A stretch of 64,000 nt of DNA from Pseudobutyrivibrio sp. ACV-2. GTDB lineage: Bacteria > Bacillota > Clostridia > Lachnospirales > Lachnospiraceae. Shown in pieces: positions 55,383 to 64,000 of this stretch. The notes beneath the pieces are model-generated. The model ran no database searches. It was not told the DNA's origin and worked only from the letters and a program-made list of their open reading frames with translations. Position numbers and translations under genes: made by a program. Every line of letters starts with the position of its first letter. Position 1 is the first letter of the stretch. The stretch lies in contig NZ_FNQZ01000002.1 in NCBI RefSeq assembly GCF_900107545.1, forward strand, positions 248,001 to 312,000, written 5' to 3'.

Positions 55383-57818
55383 ATGAAATACGGATTTTTC
55401 GATGATAACAACAAAGAATATGTCATCACCACTCCAAAGACTCCACTGCCTTGGATTAACTACTTAGGCTGCAAGGATTTCTTTACTTTATTGTCTAACA
55501 CATGCGGAGGTTACACTTTCTATAAAGATGCAAAGCTTCTTCGCATGACAAGATATCGTTACAATGACACAACACCAGATACAAATGGAAAGTACTTCTA
55601 TATTAAGGATGGCGATACCATCTGGAATCCTGGCTGGCAGCCAACAAAGACAGAACTTGATTCTTACGAATGCCGCCATGGTATCGGCTATAGCAAGTTT
55701 ACAGGTGTTAAAAATGATATCGAAGCAGCCCTTGTAACCTTCGTACCTGTAGATGATCCAATCGAACTTACAAAAGTAACACTTACAAATAAGGGTAATT
55801 CAAAGAAAGATATTACACTTTTCTCTTATGTTGAATGGTGTCTTTGGAATGCTGATGACGATATGAAAAACTATCAGCGAAATCTTTCAATCGGTGAAGT
55901 AGAAGTTATAGATTCTACTATTTACCACAAGACTGAATATAGAGAGCGCCGTAATCACTATGCCGTTTACTCTGTGAATACAAAGATTGATGCTTTTGAG
56001 ACAAGCCGCGATGAATTCAGAGGTGCTTACAACGGCCCTGACAAGCCTGCCGCTGTTATTGAAGGAAAGCTTCACAATACTATCGCTTCTGGCTGGTACC
56101 CAATCGCTTCTCATCAGATTAACATTTCCCTTGAAGCTGGTGAAAGCAAAACTTATGTTTTCGCACTTGGCTATGTGGAAAACGCAGAGGATGATAAATG
56201 GGAAGCTCCTGGTATCATCAATAAAAAGAAGGCAACTGCTCTTCTTTCAAAATACCAGACAACAGAGGATTTTGATAAGGCATTTGCTGCTTTAAATGAA
56301 TATTGGAATGGACTCCTTAGCAAATTCCACATCGAGTCTAAGGATGAGCATGTAAACCGTATGGTAAATATCTGGAATCAGTATCAGTGCATGGTTACAT
56401 TTAACATGTCTCGTTCTGCTTCCTACTATGAAACAGGTATTGGACGTGGAATGGGCTTTAGAGATTCCTGCCAGGATTTGCTTGGTTTCGTTCACTTAAT
56501 TCCAGACAGAGCCCGTGAAAGAATCATTGATATTGCATCAACACAGTTCCAGGATGGGTCTGCTTATCACCAGTATCAGCCTCTTACTAAAAAGGGTAAC
56601 TCTGATATCGGTTCTGGTTTCAACGATGATCCACTTTGGCTCATTGCTGGCACTTCAGCATACATCCGCGAGACTGGAGATACTTCAATCCTTAAGGAAA
56701 TGGTTCCATATGACAACGATATGTCTGTTGCAACAACACTTATGGAGCATTTAAAGAGATCATTTGATTATATCGTAAATCACAAGGGTCCACATGACCT
56801 TCCTCTTATAGGTCGCGCTGACTGGAATGACTGCTTGAATTTGAACTGCTTCTCAGAGCATCCAGGTGAAAGCTTCCAGTGCTTCGGACCTTCAGAGGGA
56901 CCTGTTGCCGAGTCAGTATTCATCGCTGGTATGTTTGTAAAATATGGTCGCGAATATGCTGCTCTTTGCAAGATGATGGGTGATACCGCTGAGGAAGCAA
57001 GAGTTCTTGCTGAAGTGGACAAGATGATTTCAGCTATCGAAAAGGATGGTTGGGATGGCGAATGGTTTGTTAGAGCATATGATGCCTACAGCCACAAGGT
57101 AGGTTCAAAGGAATGCGACGAAGGTCAAATCTACATCGAGCCACAGGGTATGTGTGTAATGGCCGGCGTGGGCATCGAAGATGGCAATGCTGTGAAAGCC
57201 CTTGATTCTGTTAAGGAAAGACTGGATACAAAGTATGGTGTTATGATTCTTCAGCCTGCATACACTAGATATCACCTTGAGCTTGGTGAAATCACTTCAT
57301 ATCCACCAGGATACAAAGAAAATGCTGGTATTTTCTGCCACAACAATCCTTGGATTTCAATTGCAGAGACCTGCATTGGTCGTGGCGATAGAGCCTTTGA
57401 AGTATACAAGAAAACTTGCCCTTCATACATCGAGGATATTTCTGAAATCCATAGAACAGAGCCTTATGTATACTCGCAGATGGTTGCTGGCGCAGATGCA
57501 CGTTTCCACGGCGAGGCTAAGAACAGCTGGCTTACAGGTACTGCTGCATGGACATTTACAAACATCTCTCAGTACATTTTAGGTATTTACCCTACACTTG
57601 AGGGACTTTCTGTAAATCCATGTACTCCTGCTGAGTTTGGCGATTTCAATGTTACTCGTGTTTATCGTGGAGTTACTTACAACATCGAAATCAAGAACCC
57701 TAACAAAGTTCAAAAGGGCGTTGCAAGCCTCATTGTTGATGGCAAGGAAATCACAGGAAATATCATTCCATTTGATGGAAGCAAAAAGACCGTTAGCGTA
57801 GTTGCTACCATGAAATAA
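55383..57818 (+). CDS. cbp: Cellobiose phosphorylase (GH94)
   Basis: 811 residues, the same length as characterised clostridial cellobiose phosphorylase, with the matching N-terminus [16 protein letters not shown]…PWINYLG. The (alpha/alpha)6 catalytic domain holds [11 protein letters not shown] with the general-acid Asp, and [16 protein letters not shown] earlier. It splits cellobiose with phosphate to glucose-1-phosphate and glucose in the cytoplasm, saving ATP. The lack of a signal peptide agrees. Cellodextrin phosphorylase would be ~980 residues, so cellobiose is the better call. AGGAGG lies 6 bases before the ATG. Confidence 0.95.
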   Translation: MKYGFFDDNNKEYVITTPKTPLPWINYLGCKDFFTLLSNTCGGYTFYKDAKLLRMTRYRYNDTTPDTNGKYFYIKDGDTIWNPGWQPTKTELDSYECRHGIGYSKFTGVKNDIEAALVTFVPVDDPIELTKVTLTNKGNSKKDITLFSYVEWCLWNADDDMKNYQRNLSIGEVEVIDSTIYHKTEYRERRNHYAVYSVNTKIDAFETSRDEFRGAYNGPDKPAAVIEGKLHNTIASGWYPIASHQINISLEAGESKTYVFALGYVENAEDDKWEAPGIINKKKATALLSKYQTTEDFDKAFAALNEYWNGLLSKFHIESKDEHVNRMVNIWNQYQCMVTFNMSRSASYYETGIGRGMGFRDSCQDLLGFVHLIPDRARERIIDIASTQFQDGSAYHQYQPLTKKGNSDIGSGFNDDPLWLIAGTSAYIRETGDTSILKEMVPYDNDMSVATTLMEHLKRSFDYIVNHKGPHDLPLIGRADWNDCLNLNCFSEHPGESFQCFGPSEGPVAESVFIAGMFVKYGREYAALCKMMGDTAEEARVLAEVDKMISAIEKDGWDGEWFVRAYDAYSHKVGSKECDEGQIYIEPQGMCVMAGVGIEDGNAVKALDSVKERLDTKYGVMILQPAYTRYHLELGEITSYPPGYKENAGIFCHNNPWISIAETCIGRGDRAFEVYKKTCPSYIEDISEIHRTEPYVYSQMVAGADARFHGEAKNSWLTGTAAWTFTNISQYILGIYPTLEGLSVNPCTPAEFGDFNVTRVYRGVTYNIEIKNPNKVQKGVASLIVDGKEITGNIIPFDGSKKTVSVVATMK

Positions 57819-57852
57819 ATATCTTTTCATATACATAAACTTCTCCTTCATA

Positions 57853-57890
57853 AACCTGACTGCCCTATGTGGGTGGTCAGGTTTTTTATT
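57853..57890 (+). terminator. Terminator after cbp
   Basis: AACCTGAC (57853-57860) and GTCAGGTT (57876-57883) followed by TTTTATTT. Confidence 0.9.
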
Positions 57891-57918
57891 TGACTTGTGT
57901 GAAAGCTGCTTCTACAAT
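57890..57918 (+). promoter_or_regulatory. rluA promoter, predicting a leaderless mRNA
   Basis: TTGACT (57890-57895), 17 bases, TACAAT (57913-57918). Only 7 bases separate the -10 box from the ATG at 57926, so transcription should start at or within a base or two of the start codon. Confidence 0.6.
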
Positions 57919-57925
57919 TTTAGAT

Positions 57926-58813
57926 ATGAACAGAACATTAATTTATGAAATCGAAACTGAATATGATGGATTTACCATTGAAAAATATTTAAAAGACCAT
58001 GGTTTTTCCAAAGCAAATATAGTTGCCCTAAAAAAAATGGATGAAAACGTGGTAATTAACGGACAATGGGAACATTTGAATAGAAAGCTTCAAGCAAAAG
58101 AGATTTTGCATGTAAACATTCAGGAGGATAATTTTTCCGAGCGCATTCCTGCTGTTGAAATGCCACTAGATATTATTTTTGAGGATGAAGATATTATCGT
58201 GGTAAATAAGCCAGCAGGGCTTCCTATACATCCAAGCCTCAATCACTATGAAGATTCTCTGGCAAATGGGCTTGCATATTATTACGAGTCTCAGGGAAAG
58301 CCATTTATATTTAGATGCACCAATAGATTAGACAGAAATACCTCTGGGCTTACAGTGATAGCAAAGCATCTGGTTAGTGGAAATATACTTTCTACCATGG
58401 TAAAAAACAGACAGTTTCACAGGGAATATTATGCAATCGTTCGAGGAAAGCTTGAAAAGCCTTGCGGCACGATAGATGCTCCTATAGGACGAATCGCTGG
58501 TGATACCATAGCAAGACAGGTAGACTTTGAAAATGGTGAACGAGCTGTCACCCACTACAAGGTGATTGAAGAAAAAAATGGGCACAGCCTAATCTCAATT
58601 CATCTTGAGACAGGTCGTACCCATCAAATTCGTGTTCATTTTAAGTATATTGGTCATCCTCTGATTGGGGATGAGATTTATAATCCTGACTTTGAGTGGA
58701 TGAAGAGGCAGGCTCTGCATTCACATGCTATTGCATTTTCACATCCTATAACTGGAGAGGAAATGAAATTTGTGGCGGAGATGCCGGAGGATATGAATAG
58801 GGTGTTTTGCTGA
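57926..58813 (+). CDS. RluA-family pseudouridine synthase
   Basis: 295 residues from the ATG MNRTLIYEIE; a longer frame starts inside the cbp terminator and is unlikely. An N-terminal S4-like segment (~15-75) and the catalytic motif RLDRNTSGLTVIAK (Asp at the HRLD-equivalent position, here NRLD) are present. ETGRTHQIRVH and GHPLIGDEIY follow. It isomerises uridine to pseudouridine in rRNA or tRNA; the target (RluC/D-like) cannot be fixed. No Shine-Dalgarno precedes the ATG, consistent with the leaderless promoter. Confidence 0.9.
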   Translation: MNRTLIYEIETEYDGFTIEKYLKDHGFSKANIVALKKMDENVVINGQWEHLNRKLQAKEILHVNIQEDNFSERIPAVEMPLDIIFEDEDIIVVNKPAGLPIHPSLNHYEDSLANGLAYYYESQGKPFIFRCTNRLDRNTSGLTVIAKHLVSGNILSTMVKNRQFHREYYAIVRGKLEKPCGTIDAPIGRIAGDTIARQVDFENGERAVTHYKVIEEKNGHSLISIHLETGRTHQIRVHFKYIGHPLIGDEIYNPDFEWMKRQALHSHAIAFSHPITGEEMKFVAEMPEDMNRVFC

Positions 58814-58847
58814 TGAAGGAAGTGGTGTTTAAGTAATTTAGTTACGA

Positions 58848-58931
58848 CACCTCATCCGCCCTTCGCCAGGGTGGCAGATAACGCTAAAGCATTATCTCTT
58901 CCCTTCGGGCACCTTCCCCTCAAGGGGAAGG
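58848..58931. repeat. Dispersed palindromic repeat-like element between convergent genes
   Basis: Starts CACCTCATCCGCC, has AGATAACGCT…AGCATTATCT (58876-58897) and ends with CCTTCCCCT-CA-AGGGGAAGG (58912-58931). CACCT…CCTTCCCCTCAAGGGGAAGG-type elements recur between genes in many Firmicutes genomes. It may act as terminator for both flanking genes. Confidence 0.55.
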
Positions 58932-58936
58932 CATCT

Positions 58937-59389
58937 CTAATTCATTGATGATTTTAAATCTTCGTATTCGCGATTGATTTCTGCTACAGTGGCAGTGTCA
59001 CCGGATTCTCCGTCTGGATGATAAATCTTTATCAGGTCCTTGTAGCGCTTCTTTAGAGCCTTTTCGGTAGAGACACCGGAGAAGAACATTTCTCCGTGGA
59101 CAATATTGTTATCCTCGCTGTAAGGCTCAACGGAATGTGCCTGAACCTGATCATAAAATTTCTTTTTAAGTTCGAATTGTTTTTTGTCATCGGCAAGCTT
59201 TTGTGTTTCACGAATGAGCATATCCCATTTTAGACTGAAAGTCTTTTCCTGCTGCTCAAGAGTGTGGATTCTTGCTTCGACCTCTCGCTTTTCTTTTAAT
59301 AAATCGTTCCATGCTTTTTCTAACTCTTTATGTCGGTCCTCAAGTGCCTGCATGTCGATTGTTTCCTGACATGTGCGTTCTTCTGCCAT
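58937..59389 (-). CDS. Coiled-coil protein with C-terminal J domain
   Basis: 150 residues. Residues ~12-85 are strongly charged heptad-like coiled coil (ELEKAWNDLLKEKREVEARI…). The last ~45 residues hold a J-domain core (ALKKRYKDLIKIYHPDGES) with the HPD triad, followed by AEINREYEDLK helix III. By family it should stimulate an Hsp70 (DnaK) ATPase, with the coiled coil choosing the client. It lacks the Gly/Phe and zinc regions of true DnaJ. Monocistronic by context. Confidence 0.82.
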   Translation of the reverse strand: MAEERTCQETIDMQALEDRHKELEKAWNDLLKEKREVEARIHTLEQQEKTFSLKWDMLIRETQKLADDKKQFELKKKFYDQVQAHSVEPYSEDNNIVHGEMFFSGVSTEKALKKRYKDLIKIYHPDGESGDTATVAEINREYEDLKSSMN

Positions 59390-59495
59390 AAAATATCTCC
59401 CACTAAAAACTCGGGGTTTGAGCCACCGCCTAAACCTGAGTCAATTATACAATAGGATTTTTGGCATTGTAAATTAGAAGAATAGGCAGTATATT

Positions 59496-61529
59496 TTAAA
59501 CTCTTTTGTACACTATGCCCGAATAGGCCGTGAGGGTTGCATTAAGATTTCCGCCCTCAACATTTATATCGGTAGGCATGATGGAATATCCAACCTCATT
59601 GCATAAAATTAATCTTTCAAGTTGGCAGTTAAGCGGTACTCCTGCTATCCAAACCGGCACATTTACTGTAATTTCTTCGGCATTTGAGTTGATAAGAATG
59701 ATTATCTGCTCACTGCTTGTGAAACGGGCATAGCTAATAAATCCCTGTCCACAATTCAAGAATGTGAAGGAACCCTCTCTTATAGCATGGCTATGCTTGT
59801 GAATCATGATTATATCTCTTGTGTAATCAATCAAATCATAATTACATTTGCCCCATGGGAAGGTCCTTCGACTGTCAGGATCTGTAAAGCCGCATACTCC
59901 CGCCTCGTCACCATAATATAGGGTAGGGGCTCCAGGCCAGGTCATCTGAATCATCTCTGCAAGTTTCATTATAGGGATGCTTACACCTTCTTCAGCAGCT
60001 TTTGTTCCCTTTGTAGCAATTCGTCCTACGGTGTGGTTGGTTCGAGTCAAAAATCTGGAATGGTCGTGGTTCGAAAGCTGATTCATGGAGCAGTACAGGG
60101 ATGGCGTTTTAAGTCTTGCCATAAAGTGAAGCATGGTATTTTTAAATCTTTCACCATCTCCTAAGGCACTAGGCTGAAACTCGTCGGAGTGTTTCTCCAT
60201 TCCTGTAAGGAAAAATGTCAGCGGCTCCATAAAGGCATCATAGTTCATGATTGTATCCCATTGGTCTCCTGCAAGCCAAGACGAAGGATTGCCATAGTGT
60301 TCCGCAAGGATGATAGCATTCGGATTAGCCTCTTTGACAGCATTTCTAAAGTCACGCCAGAATTTATGATTAAACTCTTCTGAATGACCTAAATCAGCTG
60401 CTACATCAAGACGCCATCCATCACAGTTATATGGCTCGCTAACCCATTTTTTACCGATATTAAGGATATATTGGCAAAGCTCTGGCGATTCCTCGTAATT
60501 TAGCTTAGGAAGGGTGTCATGGCTCCACCAGCCATCATAGCTCCTGTTGTCTGGCCATAAATCCTCATAAAATTTAAAGAAGGAATGATATGGGCTATCC
60601 TTTGATTCGTAAGCCCCCGGAGCATAGCCTTCCTCACGGGAATAAATCTTTTCGCGATTTAGCCATTTATTAAAGGAACCGCAGTGATTAAACACACCAT
60701 CGATGATTACACGTATTCCCTTTTCATGGGCCTCTCTTACAAAATCAGCAAAGAACTTGTTGCTGGCATCAAGATTTTCTTTATTTGTAACTCTCTGCTT
60801 GTATTTTGTTGCATGGGTATTATCGAAGTCCCCCTCACTCAAACATTGACCGCCATCATTTTTGATGACAGTAAAATGAGGGTCGATATAATCGTAGTCA
60901 GAGGTGTCATATTTATGGTTAGAAGGCGACACAAATAGAGGGTTGAAATAGATGACCTCTACTCCAAGACTCTTTAGATAGTGGAACTTCTGTCTAACGC
61001 CCTCCAAATCTCCTCCATAAAATCTGCCGATGTCGAGATTTGCTGGCATAGATTCCCAATCAGTGACACGTTGCACAGGGCCACTGACATAGCAGTATTC
61101 ATTTGTTTCAACGTCGTTGGATTTGTCCCCGTTATTGAAGCGGTCTACCAGGATCTGGTACATAACCGCGCCTTTAGCCCAGGCTGGTGTCTTAAAGCCT
61201 GGCATTATAGAAAACTCGTAGTGTTCACGATAATCACGCCAGAGTCCAACCCTGTCGTAATAATAATGATCAAGACCTCCTACGAGTTCAAAATGATATC
61301 GAAATTCTTTTTCCCCAAGATGAACATTACAAGAATAAAAATCGAACTCTCCTCTTGTCCTATCCAGATGCATCCTGAGATTGAGATTTTCTGATTTGGA
61401 CATCAAAAATACTTCAACGTCCTCCTGATGATAGACTCTGATGCTGATGGTGACCAGGGAATTTGGTTCCGGCTCCACTGGATATCTGTATTCATCTGTT
61501 CCGTCCGAGTATATTGCGTGAATATTCAT
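59496..61529 (-). CDS. Alpha-amylase family (GH13) glycoside hydrolase, neopullulanase/maltodextrinase-like
   Basis: 677 residues. An N-terminal beta-rich module (~1-110, CBM34-like) precedes the (beta/alpha)8 barrel. GH13 regions are all present: DGVFNHCG (region I), GWRLDVAAD (nucleophile Asp), ILAEHYG (acid/base Glu) and LSNHDHSRF (transition-state Asp). The FYGGDLEGVRQKFHYLKSLGV stretch is typical of the neopullulanase/cyclomaltodextrinase group. No signal peptide, so it works in the cytoplasm on imported maltodextrins. AAGGGGAG precedes the ATG. Exact linkage preference is uncertain. Confidence 0.9.
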   Translation of the reverse strand: MNIHAIYSDGTDEYRYPVEPEPNSLVTISIRVYHQEDVEVFLMSKSENLNLRMHLDRTRGEFDFYSCNVHLGEKEFRYHFELVGGLDHYYYDRVGLWRDYREHYEFSIMPGFKTPAWAKGAVMYQILVDRFNNGDKSNDVETNEYCYVSGPVQRVTDWESMPANLDIGRFYGGDLEGVRQKFHYLKSLGVEVIYFNPLFVSPSNHKYDTSDYDYIDPHFTVIKNDGGQCLSEGDFDNTHATKYKQRVTNKENLDASNKFFADFVREAHEKGIRVIIDGVFNHCGSFNKWLNREKIYSREEGYAPGAYESKDSPYHSFFKFYEDLWPDNRSYDGWWSHDTLPKLNYEESPELCQYILNIGKKWVSEPYNCDGWRLDVAADLGHSEEFNHKFWRDFRNAVKEANPNAIILAEHYGNPSSWLAGDQWDTIMNYDAFMEPLTFFLTGMEKHSDEFQPSALGDGERFKNTMLHFMARLKTPSLYCSMNQLSNHDHSRFLTRTNHTVGRIATKGTKAAEEGVSIPIMKLAEMIQMTWPGAPTLYYGDEAGVCGFTDPDSRRTFPWGKCNYDLIDYTRDIIMIHKHSHAIREGSFTFLNCGQGFISYARFTSSEQIIILINSNAEEITVNVPVWIAGVPLNCQLERLILCNEVGYSIMPTDINVEGGNLNATLTAYSGIVYKRV

Positions 61530-61574
61530 TTAGACTCCCCTTACGCAGTATTTGCCAGTATAAAAATATACAGT

Positions 61575-61604
61575 AAAAAAGACAGCAACGATCGCTGTCT
61601 TTTT
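61575..61604. terminator. Bidirectional-type terminator between ftsH and the GH13 gene
   Basis: AAAAAGACAGC, loop AACGATC, GCTGTCTTTTT. For the minus strand it closes the hpt-ftsH unit ~140 bases after the ftsH stop. The rest of 61605-61746 shows nothing certain. Confidence 0.9.
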
Positions 61605-61746
61605 AGGAGAAGGTATTTTTACTATGGGGTTAGTAAAAATTATATAATGTATTGGGGGGTTTTTACGATGTTTATTATATGGCGATGCAACACTCAAGTG
61701 TGCACAAACATGCCAAAACCCAACATTATTTTTTGTGCATATTGCA

Positions 61747-63630
61747 CTACTCACCCCAGTTAATTCCCTCTACAGCGACTCCTTCTTCGCTAGGATCCGC
61801 CTCATCCGACTGTGTTTCGATGCCAAACAAGGCCTCAAACTCGCTTCTATTAATCTTTTCTTTCTCTAATAATAGATTAGCACATTTGTGGAGAATTGTT
61901 TCATTCTCTCGCAAAATTTTCACAGCTTTTTCATAACATTCGTCAATTATTGCTCTAACTTCATCATCTATAGCCTTGGCTGTGGCATCTGAAAAGCTTT
62001 TTGCATGAGCTAAATCACGGCCTATAAAGACCTCTTCATCGTCATCACCGTAGTGAATCATGCCAAGTGTCTTTGAAAAACCATATTTAGTAACCATGTT
62101 TTTGGCCATCTGTGTAGCCTGTTTGATGTCATTTGACGCACCTGTGGTTACATCATCGAATATAATTTCCTCAGCCACACGTCCACCAAGGGATACTACT
62201 ATATCCTGTAGCATTTTTCCCTTTGTAAGGAACATGTCATCATTTTCATTGATAGGCATGGTGTAGCCTGCTGCACTGGCTCCAGTTGGGATGATAGATA
62301 CAGAATAAACCGGACCTACATCTGGCAGCACATGGAAAAGAATAGCATGGCCTGCCTCATGGTATGCAGTAATTTTCTTTTCTTTTTCTGAAACAACACG
62401 GCTCTTCTTTTCTTTGCCGATTCCAACCTTGATGAAGGATTTCTTTATATCGTCCAGTCGAATGAAAGGACGATTTTCTCCTGCTGCAAGGATAGCTGCT
62501 TCATTCAGTAGATTTTCGAGGTCTGCGCCTGTGAAACCTACTGTAGTTTGAGCAATCTGGTGAAGATCTACATCATCACCTAAAGCTTTGTTTGATGCGT
62601 GAACCTTAAGGATTTCCTCACGCCCCTTAACATCAGGGCGTCCCACATAAACCTTTCTATCGAAACGGCCTGGACGCATAATAGCCTGATCAAGAATATC
62701 AACACGGTTGGTAGCAGCCATGACGATGATGCCCTCATTTACTCCAAAACCGTCCATCTCAACAAGGAGCTGGTTTAGAGTCTGCTCACGTTCATCGTGG
62801 CCACCTCCCATACCAGTGCCTCTGCGTCTGGCTACAGCATCAATTTCATCGATAAATACGATACAAGGTGCATTCTGCTTTGCCTCTGCAAAAAGGTCGC
62901 GGACGCGGGATGCACCTACGCCGACAAACATCTCTACAAAGTCTGAACCTGAAATAGAGAAGAATGGAACACCTGCCTCGCCGGCAATAGCCTTGGCAAG
63001 GAGTGTCTTACCTGTTCCTGGAGGGCCCACCAAAATGACCCCCTTTGGAATACGGGCTCCAAGCTGGGTATATTTTTTAGGGTCTTTGAGGAAATCAACC
63101 AGCTCTTCTACTTCCTCTTTCTCTTCCTTTAAGCCTGCCACATCGTTGAATGTAGTATTGATATCCTCTTTGCTTGTCATGCGGGCACGACTTTTGCCGA
63201 AATTCATCATTTTGGCATTGGCCCCGCCACCGCTGGCACCCTGTGCATTCATCATAATCATGAACAGAATAAACACCGCTCCAAGGACTATAAGCATTGG
63301 AAGCAATTCTGAAATCCAGCTGTCATGTGGCACGTCATTTAAGTTGTAAGAGATTTCACTCTCATCTAGCAAATCCTGCAACTCATTAACATCTGAGACA
63401 TAAAGTGTAGAAGTTTTATCGCCCTTGAGTTTTATCAAAGCGCTACCTGTAGGAACCTGCTCATTCTGAGAAATGGTAACGGATAGTACTTCATCATTTG
63501 AAATAGCCTTCTGGAATTGTTTCATGGTATAGGTGGATGTGTTACGCCCCATGCTTGTGTAAAGGATTGCAAGCACTACCAAGACAAACAATCCATAGAT
63601 TATCATTCCTGAAGCTCTGCTTTTCTTCAA
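61747..63630 (-). CDS. ftsH: ATP-dependent zinc metalloprotease FtsH
   Basis: 627 residues starting at a TTG with AGGAGG 6 bases upstream. N-terminal membrane helix ~9-26, extracytoplasmic domain, second helix ~108-126, then the AAA+ domain (VGPPGTGKT Walker [15 protein letters not shown] Walker [21 protein letters not shown]) and the protease HEAGHAIL zinc site. It degrades misfolded membrane and regulatory proteins. It lies 10 bases after hpt, the arrangement common in Firmicutes (tilS-hpt-ftsH). Confidence 0.97.
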   Translation of the reverse strand: MKKSRASGMIIYGLFVLVVLAILYTSMGRNTSTYTMKQFQKAISNDEVLSVTISQNEQVPTGSALIKLKGDKTSTLYVSDVNELQDLLDESEISYNLNDVPHDSWISELLPMLIVLGAVFILFMIMMNAQGASGGGANAKMMNFGKSRARMTSKEDINTTFNDVAGLKEEKEEVEELVDFLKDPKKYTQLGARIPKGVILVGPPGTGKTLLAKAIAGEAGVPFFSISGSDFVEMFVGVGASRVRDLFAEAKQNAPCIVFIDEIDAVARRRGTGMGGGHDEREQTLNQLLVEMDGFGVNEGIIVMAATNRVDILDQAIMRPGRFDRKVYVGRPDVKGREEILKVHASNKALGDDVDLHQIAQTTVGFTGADLENLLNEAAILAAGENRPFIRLDDIKKSFIKVGIGKEKKSRVVSEKEKKITAYHEAGHAILFHVLPDVGPVYSVSIIPTGASAAGYTMPINENDDMFLTKGKMLQDIVVSLGGRVAEEIIFDDVTTGASNDIKQATQMAKNMVTKYGFSKTLGMIHYGDDDEEVFIGRDLAHAKSFSDATAKAIDDEVRAIIDECYEKAVKILRENETILHKCANLLLEKEKINRSEFEALFGIETQSDEADPSEEGVAVEGINWGE

Positions 63631-63640
63631 TGTGCTCCTC

Positions 63641-64000
63641 CTAGTCTAGCTCAACAACACCGATGTATGGGAGATTGCGGTATTTCTGGTCGTAATCCAA
63701 GCCATAGCCTACTACGAACTGGTCGGGAATTGTGAAGCCTGTGTAATCAACATGTACGTCTACCTCACGACGATCAGGCTTATCAAGCATGGTAACCATA
63801 CGAACTGACTTTGCGCCACGATCCTTGAAAAGCTGACCAAGGTAATTTAATGTATTTCCACTATCAATAATATCCTCAACAATAATGACATTCTGTCCTG
63901 TTGGGTCTAAATCAAGGTCCTTTTTAATTTTGACCACGCCAGAGGATACTGTGCCTCCGTCATAGCTTGATGTAGCCATGAAATCGATGATAACTGGCAC
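63641..64000 (-). CDS. hpt: Hypoxanthine phosphoribosyltransferase, N-terminus beyond the window
   Basis: 119 residues of the C-terminal two-thirds; the 5' end is cut at the right edge, so the GTG at 64000 is not a true start. The PRPP-binding loop [14 protein letters not shown], the purine-binding [11 protein letters not shown] and [22 protein letters not shown] are typical. It salvages hypoxanthine and guanine to IMP and GMP. Immediately followed by ftsH. Confidence 0.95.
   Translation of the reverse strand: MPVIIDFMATSSYDGGTVSSGVVKIKKDLDLDPTGQNVIIVEDIIDSGNTLNYLGQLFKDRGAKSVRMVTMLDKPDRREVDVHVDYTGFTIPDQFVVGYGLDYDQKYRNLPYIGVVELD

Overview
The window reads as a chromosomal segment of a low-GC Gram-positive anaerobe, most likely a rumen or gut Lachnospiraceae of the Butyrivibrio/Pseudobutyrivibrio kind. 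The evidence is A+T-rich intergenic DNA, strong AGGAGG-type ribosome binding sites, a canonical secE-nusG-rplKA-rplJL-rpoBC-rpsLG-fusA-tuf block, a cellobiose phosphorylase very close to the 811-residue clostridial type, and a LicT/BglG-controlled beta-glucoside PTS. The genus is inferred from protein resemblance only.

Region 1 (1-22.6 kb, minus strand) is a hybrid PKS-NRPS operon with very short intergenic gaps. In transcription order it holds: a fused acetyl-CoA carboxyltransferase (accDA, malonyl-CoA supply); a KS-AT-DH-KR-ACP polyketide synthase module; an NRPS with C-A-T-C; an AsnB-type glutamine amidotransferase; an NRPS with A-T-C-A-T-E; and an NRPS starting C-A that runs off the left edge. 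Read colinearly, the line makes an unsaturated acyl group, then an Ile/Leu/Val-type residue, an unassigned residue, D-Thr (or D-allo-Thr), Thr and possibly more. One module is split between two proteins (C on one, A-T on the next) with the amidotransferase gene between them. No acyl-loading domain, thioesterase, phosphopantetheinyl transferase or exporter lies inside the window.

Region 2 (22.6-34.4 kb) is accessory. A divergent intergenic region leads to a plus-strand antiterminator gene and a beta-glucoside PTS gene, each preceded by an RNA antiterminator (RAT) overlapping an intrinsic terminator. Then come minus-strand small genes: ybaK, a GNAT acetyltransferase, membrane proteins, a Cys-rich U32-like protein, a DUF1653 protein, an NmrA-type oxidoreductase, a frameshifted alpha/beta-hydrolase remnant and a CPBP protease. 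At 33.68-34.05 kb sits what looks like a complete type I toxin-antitoxin locus too small for routine gene calling: a 33-residue hydrophobic peptide whose Shine-Dalgarno is paired by an upstream anti-SD, plus a convergent antisense RNA promoter sharing a bidirectional terminator.

Region 3 (34.4-50.5 kb, minus strand) is the housekeeping translation/transcription block, with its own promoters, an L10 leader and an rplL-rpoB attenuator. Region 4 (50.6-61.5 kb) is oligosaccharide use: two ABC permeases and a lipoprotein binding protein, a LacI repressor, cellobiose phosphorylase (five LacI-type operator-like sites tie these together), and a GH13 amylase-type enzyme, with an RluA pseudouridine synthase whose promoter predicts a leaderless mRNA and a J-domain protein. 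The right edge holds ftsH (TTG start) and the 3' part of hpt.
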